Shown: positions 1-11,950 of the stretch, one piece after another | How the letters are laid out: each line of letters opens with the position of its first letter | Numbering within the stretch: position 1 is the stretch's first letter | DNA from: Vigna angularis | Taxonomy: Eukaryota > Streptophyta > Magnoliopsida > Fabales > Fabaceae | Direction: 5' to 3' | DNA length: 64,000 nt | Assembly (NCBI RefSeq): GCF_016808095.1 | Contig: NC_068972.1 | Span: forward strand, 25,908,289 to 25,972,288 | Notes under the pieces: generated by a model | What the model was told of the DNA's origin: nothing | Seen by the model: only the letters and a program-made list of their open reading frames with translations | The model's database searches: none | Position numbers and translations under genes: made by a program

Positions 1-200
1 AGAACTATAGGGTTCGGTTTGCAGTTTAGATGTTCAGAAATGGCCCAAACCGAATTAAAATATACCTTTAGAATAGTATTATTATTATTATTATTGTAAG
101 TTATACATTTCAATCTAAATTTCAATATAAATACTCAATCTTACAAAGCTTCAAATGAACCAATGAATGTGGAGGAACATGAAGGTTTGAATAAAGAAGG

Positions 201-660
201 ATGCATGTTGAGAGAGATAAAAGTAAAAGAAAAACTGTAGAAGAACCAACATCTAATAATGATGCCGGAGATTCAGGCATCAAAAGACCTTGTAGGCCTA
301 CATCTTGGTGTTGGGATCATTTTTCAAGAATTGATGGGACCTTTAGAGCTAAGTGTAATTGGGGTAGTAAGGATTATGCCATTTGTTGCATAAATACCAA
401 AACTAAAATGAAAAAAAGGTGGGAAAGAAAGTAGTATTGTTCTAACCAGTGTTCGTTTTGATGTTGATGCTTGCAGACAAACACTGGCTAGTACGATAAT
501 TGTGGATGAGTTGCCTTTTAAGTTCGTTGAGAGAGAGGGATTTCGTTATTTTATGAGTATCTTACAACCTAAATTTCCAATTTCGGGAAGGACTTTCATT
601 GTTACGGATTGCTGGCGTATTTAGCTTAATGAAAACCATAAGTTGAAAGATTTGTTTAGT
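201..660 (+). pseudogene. hAT-type transposase fragment (BED zinc finger plus N-terminal part)
   Basis: An open stretch at 201-434 encodes a BED-zinc-finger-like segment: a lysine-rich lead, then Trp, His-Phe and Cys residues with the order seen in RICESLEEPER/DAYSLEEPER-type hAT transposases. After the stop at 432-434 the reading continues in another frame (about 450-640) with a segment reading DACRQTLASTIIVDELPF, then FVEREGFRYFM, which resembles the region after the BED finger in plant hAT proteins. The frame change, the stop and the absence of the catalytic and dimerisation regions mark it as a relic. No terminal inverted repeats were recognised. It lies upstream of the proteasome exons and may sit inside an intron of that gene if the 5' exons lie left of the window. 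Confidence 0.6.
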
Positions 661-1567
661 CATTCAAATCAAGGTGTAAGTTCCACGATTGATAGTCGGA
701 CATCGGAGCAAAATACAAGTTATCTTTGTCTTATTGCACGATATATTTTATAGTTTGCTTCAAGAATTTATTTCTCTCCCTTTCCCCACATGAGGACAAG
801 TCCTCCTCTACTTTTCTCATTTAAAGCCTTTCTTTTTACTGTTCGCCTGTTTGTTTGAGCTTAAAAAACTGATATAAGATTGTGATAAATGTAAGTTTCT
901 CTAGAGTTTGTTTTATAAGCTATTTATTACAATTTCTCCAAGTAACATAAAACCTGGCCTTTTTTAGATTCTACATTTTCTGGAAAAGCTTTTGGTTTAC
1001 TCAAACATGTTAAAATATTTCAAAGGCGATTAAAAAAAGACCCTTAAAGACGGCACTTTATATTTCGTCTTCCTTTCTCAAAGGAAGTAGAAACCCTGTC
1101 ATTCTTTGAACTTATTTCATAGTCATGTTGTACTGTATTGGCTTATCACCCATTTTATGGTTTAAAGAGAATATTATTTTAGATTCAACGCGTACCTTTA
1201 CCTTCTCTTACCATTGATTTGTAGCATGATTTTGTTGTGTTTCAGCCTTTTACCCTGCTAGTTCAACTCTCAATATGGTATTTTAGCTTGTGAATGGAAA
1301 GCCGTTCATTGTTACAACTAGCAAGTTTTTCTGTTGGAAACATTCGTGTGGTTGCGTATGGGTCACTTTCCTGGAACGGTTTACTGTTCCATTGTAAAGT
1401 GTAAACAATTTCGTGTTCTTGAATATCATAGACACACTAAGGCAGATCATGATATTCTGTTTTTTGTTGTCATAGGCAATATGTAGTTTTATATTGCTGC
1501 TGGGTTTTTTCCAGTACTCTTTCAATCTGGACTTATGTTTATTGAATTGATATGTTCCAATTATTAG
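661..1567. other. Non-coding stretch upstream of proteasome exons (probable intron)
   Basis: No coding segment matching the N-terminal two thirds of proteasome alpha-5 can be read here. The sequence is T-rich and intron-like and ends in a plausible acceptor at 1566-1567. It is either a long intron or the junction of a 5'-truncated gene copy. Confidence 0.4.
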
Positions 1568-2682
1568 ATATTACACCGATCCATCTGGCACCTTTTGGCA
1601 ATGCAATGGAAAAGCTATTGGTTCTGGGTCAGAAGGCGCAGACAGTTCTCTACAGGAACAATTCAACAAGGTACCGACAATTTAATCTTCATTGTTTCTG
1701 AACCTTATGTTTATAATAGTAAACTTATAGTTCACTAGGGTAAATGAACAAAGAGTGAAAACAAACAGAAATGAGGAGACCTCATTCTCATCACTCTTTG
1801 ACAGGACAGGTGGAGTAGAATGAGAACATGGTAAACAATAATTACCTTCCATTTTAAATAATGTATAAAAAGTAATACTATTCCATAAATATCTGTCATT
1901 TATCTGGAAACAAAAAAACTTTCAACTTTACCTTCTTCCAAATTTACCTAATTTGTAGTTTACTTACTGAGAAAATAAAACAAACTCAAGCTAGTAATAT
2001 GCAGAATTGTTTTTTTTTTATTTAGTCCTATTTTTATTCCTTTCTTACCATGTAATTGAGTATACTTAAGTTAACTTACTATTCAGTTTACATTGTTTCC
2101 TTTCTTTTTCCTTTCCTGTTTACATTGCTACGAAGCATAATGTCTTGTTCACCATATGTGTATTATCTTGGAAAATGTTCAACTAGCCAATTTCTGATAT
2201 TTTGACTGTCAAATTAGTGCAATGCCGTCATCAAGTCGTTCCTCAAATTTTTTTTTTGTCTATGAACTCCCAATGTTGCTCTGAAAGATTATCTCTCAAT
2301 TGTTTTTGTCTTTTAGCTCAGAATGTTCTAAATAGGTGATTATTATTCCAAAATTACGCTGAACATACGATAGATGGGTTTAAAACAATGTAATTTGGTG
2401 TTAATCTTTTATTTTGTGCAGGACCTAACCCTTCAAGAAGCCGAAACCATTGCTTTATCCATTTTGAAGCAAGTTATGGAAGAAAAGGTACGTTGCCTGT
2501 TACATTTTTATGGGAATTGATTGGACGCCCCACCCCTGAATGGGATGGAAAAAAAATTTATAATTCTTTCTTTTGTATTTTCATATTAGGTCACTCCCAA
2601 CAACGTTGACATTGCCAGGGTAGCTCCAACATATCATCTTTATACCCCCTCTGAGGTGGAAGCTGTGATAAGTCGTCTATGA
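1568..2682 (+). CDS. PAE1: Proteasome subunit alpha type-5 (20S core), 3' exons only
   Basis: Three exons encode the C-terminal part of the 20S proteasome alpha-5 subunit, part of the alpha ring that gates the proteolytic chamber in cytosol and nucleus. Exon 1568-1670 starts in the middle of a codon and reads [20 protein letters not shown] and onward. Exon 2422-2487 (22 codons) reads [20 protein letters not shown] plus two residues. Exon 2590-2682 begins [20 protein letters not shown] and ends SRL with TGA at 2680-2682. All junctions have GT/AG borders and keep frame. The match to plant PAE proteins is almost residue for residue. The first roughly 150 residues are not in the window: either they lie to the left, with the hAT relic in an intron, or this is a 5'-truncated copy. 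No internal stop is seen. PAE1 and PAE2 cannot be told apart here. Confidence 0.88.
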
Positions 2683-4272
2683 TTTTCTTTTCGTGATTTT
2701 TCCTTATTTTTAAGTATTATGCGGGAACTTTTTCGTGGGTGATGCTACATATGATGCTACTACACTTGTGGCCATGTTGTACGCTGTACGAGATTCTGGT
2801 GTCTTATTTGCTGCATTCAGGATGAAATTGAGAACTAGAGGAAGGATTACAAGGCGAGGAAAAACGAATTGAAAAATATGCTATTAAAAGAATTTAAGAT
2901 TTATTTTTAACGATTTTTTAGTCGTCGTTGTCGAACAAAAATTACTGAGCTTGATCAATTATATCATCATAAATACAGTTTGATGTTAGATAGTTCAAAA
3001 AATTATCCTATCGGGTTTTATTATAAAACATTATAAACTATTTATATTTACATATATAAATATTTCTCTTAAAATTGAAATCTAATTATGATAAAAATTG
3101 AGATACTTTTACATTATTATGCTCGAGATAAATAGAGGTAAACTGGATCGGTTCTTGTTTGATGTTCATTTTTTTTTCCTTTACCGTTTTGGAAACTTCG
3201 ATAGGTATCATTCTGAAGGATTAACCATATTCCTTAATTAACTGTCATAAGCAGTGTTAGTTCAACTATATGATAATTATTTTTTACGTGATTGTATAAT
3301 TTGTTTAGTGCTTGGTCCGACCTCTTTCCAGAAGATGGTAGTTAAATATCTACTTTTTTTAGGTAGACGTGATTTAACACGTTTGAAATGTGTCTAAAGG
3401 AGATGGGTATGCAAAGGGACGATGCTGCTGTGGCCTCGTTTGTTAAACATACACGAAATCATGTCGCGTGAAAGAATCTATGCATCGCTGCATCATGAAG
3501 AAGAAAAAGAAATTGGTTGTAAGCGTTCGTCATCCCGATTAAGCATGTTTCAAAACTGATTTGCGCAGAATATAGAGGCTCACGAATTATATCATCCAAA
3601 AGTATATGTGCACCTTAAATAGATGCATGTTTTCAAACCGCTAGCAGTCTGGTTTTGGACACTAGTTTTTGTGACAGTAATGTTAACAGTCCAAAAACAT
3701 AGTTGTTGTACTTTATTGAGGGTGGCTCAGAAAACTGGATTTTCACAACCAAGCTCTGCAGTTGATCTGAAACAATAGCCATCGAAGAGGCTTGTATAGT
3801 TTGGTCAAGGGTGGACAACCTAGCATCACATAGTTTTTTCAGAAGCATGTGCAGTGGTACAAGACAATCACAACACCTTCCATATAATTAAAATGACATA
3901 CCAACGTGATCCTTTTCTTTCGGGGAACGTCCATTTTTAACGTATATAAATGGATTATTTGTTTTATTTTGAACCCATACATTCAAATTCAAAATTTTAT
4001 CCAATTCATCCATTCCACACCCCTATTTTGAACTAGAGAGTGTAGCTGTAAACCCTCTCAAGTAGCCAACAAAAAGTGAACAAGGAGCAGATACTGCTAA
4101 TTTTATTCATGTGAGGAGGCATCATGTTTCCATTATACAGACATGCTAGACTTATTTTGCTTGACAGTAAAACAAGTGGAAGATAAAGGGAACACTAGGA
4201 TCCTCACTTATATTGTTCTTCAGCAGGAGTTCATTTGTCTTTAATAGAATAGAATTGGGGGCACAAACTGAA
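2683..4272. other. Intergenic: 3' UTR of the alpha-5 gene, then no recognised gene
   Basis: 2683 to about 2900 is probable 3' UTR. The remainder up to the stop of the minus-strand membrane-protein gene is AT-rich, with no coding segment, RNA gene or repeat that I can support. The minus gene's 3' UTR occupies some of 4080-4272. Confidence 0.5.
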
Positions 4273-6229
4273 TCAAAGATCAATTTTTCCTGCCAAGTAC
4301 CAAGAGTGTATTGCTAGACTCCCAAAAGACATTATATTGGCAAGAGAGGATAATCCATGAATCATACCAAATTTCTTATTCATGGCTTTAAGTTTTGGGT
4401 TTGACTTAGCAACTTCCACATTTTTCGACCACCCAACTTCCTCCCCTATACTGTTTTCTCTCTCCACTTTATGCCTTTGCTTCATCATCTGCATCAGAAA
4501 AACAAAACGCTCTGATTCATAAACTAACAAATAGTATAGTATAATGAATGTTGGCAGCTTAACAGCATAAAATGTTGACATGACTTAGATATTAGTTAGA
4601 ACATACTGCCATTAATGCGACAGGTGAAAAAGAATTAACCTTTAAAAAAATCAAGGAGGAAAACTGGAATATAACAGTTACTGTGCGAGCAGTAGAAGAA
4701 ATAAGAGATTACAAACCTCTACAAATTATAAAATTTAATCATGATTGTATAAAAATAAATGTGATTTTTAATCACGGAACACTGCTCAATAAATAAAAGC
4801 AATATTAAAGCAAAATATGAATGTCCAAAATCCTTGTGGAAAGACAGAAAAAACTTGTAATCAGCACTGATATTGATGATAATAATAAATGAAGTCAGAA
4901 TCAACATAATGACAATAAATTAAGCTCAGTTATAGATCTTTTAAATAAAAAATGGGAATGGTAAGAAACCGGCAGCCAACTTATCAAATTTAAGATGAAC
5001 ATAAGTCATACATTTGACTGATTTAGTTGGCCTTCATTTAAGCCAACTGAAATTTCAGCACACTTTTTTTTTTTAATCAACAAATTTTAGTTGTTAATAC
5101 AATAGCTTTTGTCAGTGAAAATTCAAACTCACAATCCATCCCTTCCTCCTTCTACTCTTACCACCACGTCGACCTCATATCCCCTGAAACATTAGTACAA
5201 TTAACATTCCGACAAATGCCTAGTTTCCTTTTGCAAATTTATAGACACATTTCAAACTTATAAGATCTTAAAATGGAATCAAGCTTCTTTAACCACTGAC
5301 ACTCAAGGCTTTACATATTTAGCGAGAGCTAAATTATTGAAGGTGCATGAAATTTAAAAACACACATCTTGACTTTGGCAAACTGATTTTGCTATGCATG
5401 CATATAAAAAATAATACACACATACCAAGAGTTCGGTCTTTACTGTAAAAACATAGTCCGAGTGATAGTTTATACCAATCAATCTGCCATTTTAAGTTTC
5501 CACTTCCAATCAAATTATTCTGGTCATTGTAACAAATAGGGAGCAGCATTTAAAGACCTTGTTTGTTTTACTTGTGAGAACGATGAATCCATGCTAATAA
5601 AGTTTTTCTTTACCTCGATGGTCATAGGTGTGAAGACAAACAAGTTGGTAAGGTTGAACGCAAAGGAAGAGAGCAAAAACCCAAGCTGGTATCTCTCAGT
5701 AGTGGAGGAAGTTTTCCACGGGTGAAGGTAACCAAAGGAGGCAACCGATACGGCGCAACAAACCCCCACCATCGAGAAATACGCCGGAAACATCTTGCTC
5801 TGCAGGTTCCCAAACTGATGCCTCGGCAGATTCCTGAATCACAAAATTCAACAAAATCATAACCAATTTTCACAGCCACAACAAAGAATTCATAAATTGC
5901 CAGAGATCCCAAGTCATCTAGTCACGCTCAAAATGAAGTATATAAGAAAAGCCCCAAGCCTCCTAAGGTGAAATTGGACCCAAACTCAAATTTCTAAGAA
6001 TGATTGAGAAAAAGAAAACGGGTGATAAAAATGCGTACTTAAACATGATGATGCCACCGATGAAGGTGACCCATAGAGCGGCGCCGAATGCGGTGGAGAA
6101 ACTGAGGAGGTGAGCGAGTTTGAGGTAGGTGGAAAGATTGGGTGATTTCGAACCCAGAGTCTCCGGTGAGAATATGACTCCGACGGCTAAGAAAGCCACG
6201 GCGGTGATGAACCGACTAAGCCAACCCAT
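4273..6229 (-). CDS. TMEM205-like (DUF4149) multi-pass membrane protein
   Basis: Three exons on the minus strand join to a 208-aa protein: 6229-6039 (191 nt), 5833-5614 (220 nt) and 4488-4273 (216 nt with stop). Donors (GTACGC, GTAAAG) and acceptors (CAG) are canonical, and the sum is an exact codon multiple. The start MGWLSRFITAVAFLAVGVIF is the first Met in frame that begins a hydrophobic segment; an in-frame Met 27 codons upstream would only add unconserved residues. About four membrane segments are visible: near residues 5-22, 35-60, 80-105 and the C-terminal GLSSLANIMSFGSLAIHSWY. This layout is that of the TMEM205/DUF4149 domain, present in plants as short proteins such as At3g62580 and fused to LEA-like regions in others. 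Biochemical role is unknown; membrane location is inferred. A charged loop rich in Lys/Glu (exon 3 start) separates the last two segments. Confidence 0.85.
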
Positions 6230-6319
6230 GCAGCAGAAGAAGATGAAAGTGTCTGAGTAATTAAGTGAATTGGTAAGTGTGATTCTGCTTCTGCCAAGGG
6301 ACCAGAACACTGAACGAGG

Positions 6320-7019
6320 TGGTCAATAAGTTGAAGCAATAAAAGATGCTATTAAATCTTTCTCTACCTACCAAACCGAACCCGACCTACTGGTCCTTGT
6401 TGAAATTAAAATCCGGTCTACTTAACTTCAGCCCATTTCTTCATTCACCCCTAACTTTTAAAATCCTATCCTCATGAAAAATTATTAAAATTAAGAAAAA
6501 CTATTAAAATAATGAAAAAAATTTAAAATAAAAAAAAATTGTCTTCTTCTCCATACTTCAAGCACTTCCTTCATCCCCTCACTTTTTTAGTGCATTTTAT
6601 TTTCTTCACTTCATCCCTCACTGTCTTCATTTTAATCTAACTTTGTTCATCCCAACAATTAAGAAGAGGTACGAGTTTGTTTTATGACTTTCATGATTGG
6701 TTGATAGGAGAGTGGTGGCAGTGGATGCTTGTGTTTGGGTTTTTTCCATCATATTTCAGATTAGATGATCTAGTATGTATGAAGTCTTTATTGGGAAGTA
6801 TGAAGTTGAAATAATACTAGATTGGGCAATTCGGAACAGAGTACCATATATTGGGAGACCATTTTGAATTGGGCAATTTGGTATGTATAAATAAGTTTTG
6901 GATTGAATAATTCAAAATAAACTCCTGAACTCGACACTATATTTCAGATTATTCAGTTCAATATTGTGTTTCGATTATTGGATTGTCCAATTCATAATAT
7001 AATACTAGATTGTGGGTAT
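6320..7019. other. Intergenic, AT-rich, with weak short repeats
   Basis: Upstream region of the membrane-protein gene. 6440-6700 is AT-rich, with poly-A/T runs. At about 6820-7010 a motif like ATTGGGCAATTC recurs with variants and also resembles 15890-15990. No gene is recognised. Confidence 0.4.
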
Positions 7020-7560
7020 ACTTGTAGTGAAGGAGTTTGCTAACGTGTTTCCAAATGAAGTTTCAAGTTTGTCACCCAGCCGAAAAGTTGACTTTGCAAT
7101 AGACTTGGTGTCAGGAGCAGGACTAGTGTTTATGGCACCTTACAAGATGACTCCAACTGAGTTGACAGAAATAAAGAAATAGATAAAAGATTTGTTGGAA
7201 AAGAAGTTTATTCGACCTAATGTATCTCCGTGAGGAGCTCCAATGTTGCTTGTAAGAAGAAAGATGGAAGTTCAAGGCTATGCGTTGACTACAAGCAGTT
7301 GAACAAGGTTACTATCAAGAATAAGTATCATTTGCCAAGGATTGACTATTTGCTTTAGTAGTTGAGGGGTGTCAGTGTATTTTCAAAGATTGATTTGAGG
7401 TTTGGCTATCATCAAATCTTATTCAAACTGGAGGATGTTCAAAAGACAACTTTCGGGTCACACTATGGACATTATGAGTATGTGGTGATGGCATTTGGTG
7501 TGACCAATTCTCCAGCAAATTTCATGGACTACATGAATCAGACTACATGAGGGGTGTTGG
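7020..7560 (+). pseudogene. Ty3/gypsy pol fragment (reverse transcriptase start)
   Basis: Conceptual translation shows the region between protease and reverse transcriptase: a segment like LSPSRKVDFAIDLVSGAG, then 'LLEKKFIRP', then after a frame change the RT core as [20 protein letters not shown] and [20 protein letters not shown]. These are the usual RT blocks of plant Ty3/gypsy elements (SKIDL.SGYHQ and M.FGLTNAPA.F). In-frame stops (about 7180 and 7231) and at least one frameshift show it is dead. The YxDD box, RNase H and integrase are absent; LTR-like DNA follows directly, so an internal deletion is likely. Confidence 0.75.
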
Positions 7561-10490
7561 TTTGTTAAGTAGAGATGTTGGTTAGGATGAAATGGGTGTA
7601 GGTTCAATTTTTAGGGAGAAGAGTTTAAGAAAAACTCAGATTTTGATTGTATTTTTGGACTAAGGGCTAAAGGTCTTTTTACCTTTATTTATTGGTGCAT
7701 AAATTATTTTAGGGGGTCTAGAAAATCTGAAATGTAAATGGGAGATTAAGTGAATCTTAGGAGGATTTAGTAGTTTTTTTATATTTTAAAAGGTAGTTGA
7801 GATAAAACAGGAGAGAAAATCTTGGTGTGTTTTTAAAAATTGAGAGATTTTTTTAAAATAAAAAAGATAAAGATAGGGGGAAAAGAGATAAAAAGAAGAA
7901 AAGGAAAAAGATGATGCACATTTTACCCTAATTCTAAAACGAAAAAGAGATAGAGATAAGGAGAGAGAGGCGTTTCTTGGAGAGAAGAGGAAGAACTGCA
8001 AACAACCTTAGTGCAAGGAAAGATTGATATTTTTTTTTGAGTTGTGGATAAAGTCTTAGGATTGGCCAAGGAATGAGGAAACTTAACTTTCTTTGCTTGT
8101 TTGTTGTATGTTATATATTCTTGATTATTTTGAATGGTAATTCTTGTTTTGATGCATGTGTGCATGATTGTGGTTATGATTATCTATTGTTATTATTGGG
8201 TAAGGGTTTGTGTATTTATGATAATAGGGTTTATATCATGTTTGTGTTGAGTTTTCCCTATGAAAGTATGTATGTTTTGTTGGGTTATCGCATGATAATA
8301 TGTATTGGTGCTAAGGGAGAACAAATGTATGTTGTTTTGAGGTTTTACCATACAAATATATGTTATAAAGAGTGGTATCATGATCATATACAATATGTTG
8401 GGTTTGTTTGGGTTGGAATATGCATAATGATGAGTTTTGGATGATTCAAGTTATATAATGTATGTATTAGGGTCTGTTCATATGGGTATATGAGGCTTCA
8501 ATGTATGCATGATGTGTTGGGTATGTTCTCTCGTGATCTGGGGTTTGATTCGGAAATAATCAATCATCACTAGTTATAATCGATTATGTGCACATTGGTT
8601 TTGAGTTTTATCTCGGGAATAATTGATTATCTAAGATGATAATCGATTATCCTTTCATGGGTGATGAATCTTTTAAATTTGATGTATTATGATCATTGAA
8701 ATAATCGATTATCATAAGTGATAATCGATTATCACAGTGTATTTTGTGTAAATGTGAACCTCCAAAAAATAATTGATTATTCCTGTGCATTTTTGTTAAA
8801 AATGACGAATTTGATGAAGAATAGATGTGGACCAAACTTGAGGAACTGTAGAACGTAATGATAATCAAAAAATGAGATTCGTGGTTATGTTCAGGGTCAG
8901 TCTTGACTTGTGTTTAAGATTGGAGTATGAGTGAGTGTTAGGATGTTCCTGAGTGTGTGGTTGATGAGCATAAGAGTGAGGGATAAGTCTACTTGTTGTA
9001 CCTAGTAAATCCTGAGTTTATCTACGGATAAGTGCTTCCTTTTGCCTTGTTTGCAAAGGAATGATTGTTCGGGTATTGCACTTCTTTGTGTGGGGTGATG
9101 GTGTTTTTCTTGTCCTTGTGTGGCAGGAATACATGTTCCTTAGCAGGATTGTAGGACTATTCGAGCATATTTGTAAGGGAGGCTATAGATGGTTTGTCGA
9201 AGCAGCTACATACGGGTGAGGTAGGATACAGAAGTTGGACTGATTCTTTCCACTATGATATATGGTATTGTGGATGCTCAAAGTGATATTCACGATGGGG
9301 TTAATTATGATGGTGGTGCATGTGTTAATGATCGTAATGACGATGATACTCTAGGAAATACTAGTTGATAGTGATGATATCATGTGGTGTAGTTAGCATA
9401 GGTGTTGATGAATGGATAGACCGGTGGTCTTGGCTTAGAGTAAATGATGAATGATCATGAATTGAGAATTGACTAATTTATTATGATTGAATTGTTATGT
9501 TAGAGGATTAGAAACTCTATTGTTTTTACTATTGTGTGTGGGGAAGTTGTTTAAGGTTGATATAATCTCATGTCAAAAATTCTATTTTAGTGGCGAGGGG
9601 TGTGAACTTGGTAATTTCAGGGGGGGCTTCAGTAAAAAAAATTATTTTAAATAATTATTGAGAATTGTTGGTTATTTAGTTTAGCTTGCTTTTGATTGGT
9701 TTATACATGTTATTGAGAATATGTATGAGTTTGTGATTGAGCACAATTGTTTTGTTTGGTTTATGTTTTTGGTTGGTTTTATACATGTTATTGAGAATAT
9801 GTATGAGTTCGTCTTGTGCATGTAAACTATGTTATTTGCTTGTAATTTCGTCGGATGTTTGAATATATCGATACGATAATGGGTTGAGTCTCGCGTGAGA
9901 CAAATATTTGAGTGTCACCTTTCCTTATGCGCGAGGAAATAAAAGAGTGGATGTCTCGTCCAATGACTTCGAATTGTGTTGACTATAGTGCACCAGTGCG
10001 CGTAGTATTAGTGTTTTTACTCGTTAGTCCTTGAGAAGTCAGGGATATAGTTCTGAAGTTGCGATGAAAGATGACTTGAATCGTCTATTTTGAGGATAAG
10101 TTATGACAACAAATTACAAGAAAATGACAATGGTTTATGAAAGGCTTGATTGTGATGTTTTGTTTTGCGTCGAAATATGATATTATGAATTGTTATAGTT
10201 TATGTGTAATGTGTTTATGTTGTGTTATATAATATGATATTTTTGGTTTCTCACTCTTGCATGTTATGGTTGTGGTTCCACCTATAATGATCGTACTTAT
10301 GCGGGAGTAGATGAGGCTGGTTTGGAGTAGCTCGATAAGAGAGACGAAGAATAATAATTTGTCGGGGTTTTAGTGTTGTAAAAGACAATTAATATTTGTT
10401 TTGTTGTGGTGTATGGACATATGATATGTTTTGTGGTTTGCTTCTGTGATTTTAAATAAAAAAAGTAAAAAATTGACAAGAATATTTTTT
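7561..10490 (+). mobile_element. LTR-like non-coding DNA of a decayed Ty3/gypsy element
   Basis: No gene is readable over nearly 3 kb. It follows an RT fragment in the same orientation. Its 3' part (about 10265-10330, with GATCGTACTTATGCGGGAG and TAGATGAGGCTGG) resembles the corresponding part of the solo LTR at 31556-34018 read on the minus strand (about 31855-31750). This suggests LTR sequence of a related family. Inside are the ATAATCGATTAT array (8576-8780) and a near-tandem duplication of about 40 bp (around 9695-9735 and 9773-9810, sharing TTTATACATGTTATTGAGAA). LTR termini and target duplications could not be fixed. Confidence 0.45.
8576..8780. repeat. Dispersed array of the palindrome ATAATCGATTAT
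   Basis: Perfect 12-bp copies occur at 8576-8587, 8639-8650, 8701-8712 and 8721-8732. One-mismatch copies (AATTGATTAT core) lie near 8618-8630 and 8769-8780. Spacing is irregular (20-60 bp). The motif is its own reverse complement. It sits inside LTR-like DNA; a role as a protein-binding site is possible but only inferred. Confidence 0.8.
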
Positions 10491-11950
10491 ACAGTTTGTA
10501 CTTTTGATGGCAAATCCCTTAGCCATGGTCAAGCACTTTCAAGAGAGTGAAAGTCATTCTTGAAGATGGTGTCAGCTTTACCTTGTGGACCACCTTTGAA
10601 GCCACCATGGAGCATGAATTAAAGAGTAGTGTAGGAATTTAGGCCATTGTATTTGACCATGTAGTGTAGGTTTGTTTAAGGCTTGAATTAAGTCCTAAGT
10701 AGCATAGGATTTTCCTTAAGTTAGATATCCAAACCAAGTAGGAAGTGTGTCATGTGTCATGCTCCCATTGAAGAGAATTTGCTTTTTAGAAGTGGTCACA
10801 TGACACCCTAGGAGTAGAGAGGATTTCATTTTGGTAGTGGCAACATGTCCCTCCACCAATGGAGAAGATTTACTTTTAGTAGTGGCCACATGACACTCTA
10901 GGAATGAAGATGATTGTCTTTTGTGAGTGGTCACATGTCTTCCCATCATTGCAAAGGATTTGTGGGCACTTTACTACTTAGAAGACCTCATTTTTTGCCA
11001 ATGAAACCAAATGTATCATGCTTTTATGGTTAGAAGGAAACACCATTGGCCTATAAATAAAGGTGTATCCACCTTTGTATTTCATCTTTGATGTTGAGTA
11101 ATGTTACACTGTCCATTTTTGGTCATACTACTCATCTTAGATCAAGACTAGAGCAACCCATAAGATCCATCTAGTCACCTTCCTCCTTGAGTTGGCCTAA
11201 CCTCTCTTGGAGCCATCAAACACTACACCACCACCACCATATCTCCTAAAGGTCGTGAGCTTCTACCCTATCCACACCTTAGCTCATCATCCTTGGACCA
11301 TTTACCGTCACATTTCCTCACCATTCATCCAAGGAAACACCCCTCCATGCACGTCTCCTAGCTTTGGCCCAACCTAGCCAAGGAGGTTGCTATCAACTTT
11401 ATTATTTTTACATGTGGCATTCCATTAGAGTGTTGCACTCTCTAATAATTGGAAAGTGTTTTGGAACCTAGACGAGGATAAAACAACCAAGAGACTTGGT
11501 TCTAGATATAGACTAAGGCTCTTGATCATTCTTGACATCTTTCCTTAATGCAAATCTTATGTTTGAATATCTAATGGATTAGTATTTTTCACATGAAGAT
11601 TTAGGACTTGTTTTTAAGGAATTAGGGCTTGTTTACTTATGATGTGAATGAGTGAAGATGTTAAAGTTATTGTATGGTTGAGTTATTAGAGCTTGGGTCA
11701 TGAAATCCAACCTCAATGAGTCTTTACCCATATTGCTTTATAATCATTATTTTCAGTAATTTTCTTATGTTCGTAATACACTTGAACCAATCATCATTTA
11801 TATTCATTTCCCAAATTAGTAAGTAAGCATAATTACCTAAACAATTGCAAATCCTTTGGGAGACAATATCTAGACTTACAATCTATATTACTTGCACGAT
11901 TTTGTACGCTTGCCAAAAAGTTAACAGACAACACCTACAAGACCAACAAA
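10491..11950 (+). mobile_element. LTR-like sequence with TATA box and tandem repeats
   Basis: Non-coding DNA with the layout of a plant LTR. A TATA-like CCTATAAATAAAGGTG lies near 11050, preceded by a 45-bp tandem repeat block and followed by a C-rich leader-like stretch with several CACCACC runs. The 3' end (about 11860-11915: 'TTTGGGAGACAATATCTAGA', then 'TTACTTGCACGATTTTGTAC') has a wording common near the 3' end of plant Ty3/gypsy LTRs. A diverged relative ends at 13300-13375. No protein domain, primer-binding site or exact termini were found. Confidence 0.4.
10743..10970. repeat. Tandem repeat, five diverged units of about 45 bp
   Basis: Five units begin near 10743, 10790, 10836, 10881 and 10926. 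Each carries AGTGGYCACATG (first unit more diverged), a variable middle and GATTT near the end. Because 45 is a multiple of three, the minus strand stays open and gives a 15-residue protein-like repeat. I regard that as a by-product rather than a gene. Confidence 0.75.

Noticed and set aside
10716..10949. Minus-strand frame with 15-residue repeats (HVATTK-like)
   Set aside because: It is the translation of a 45-bp non-coding minisatellite in LTR-like DNA, with no start context or homologue.
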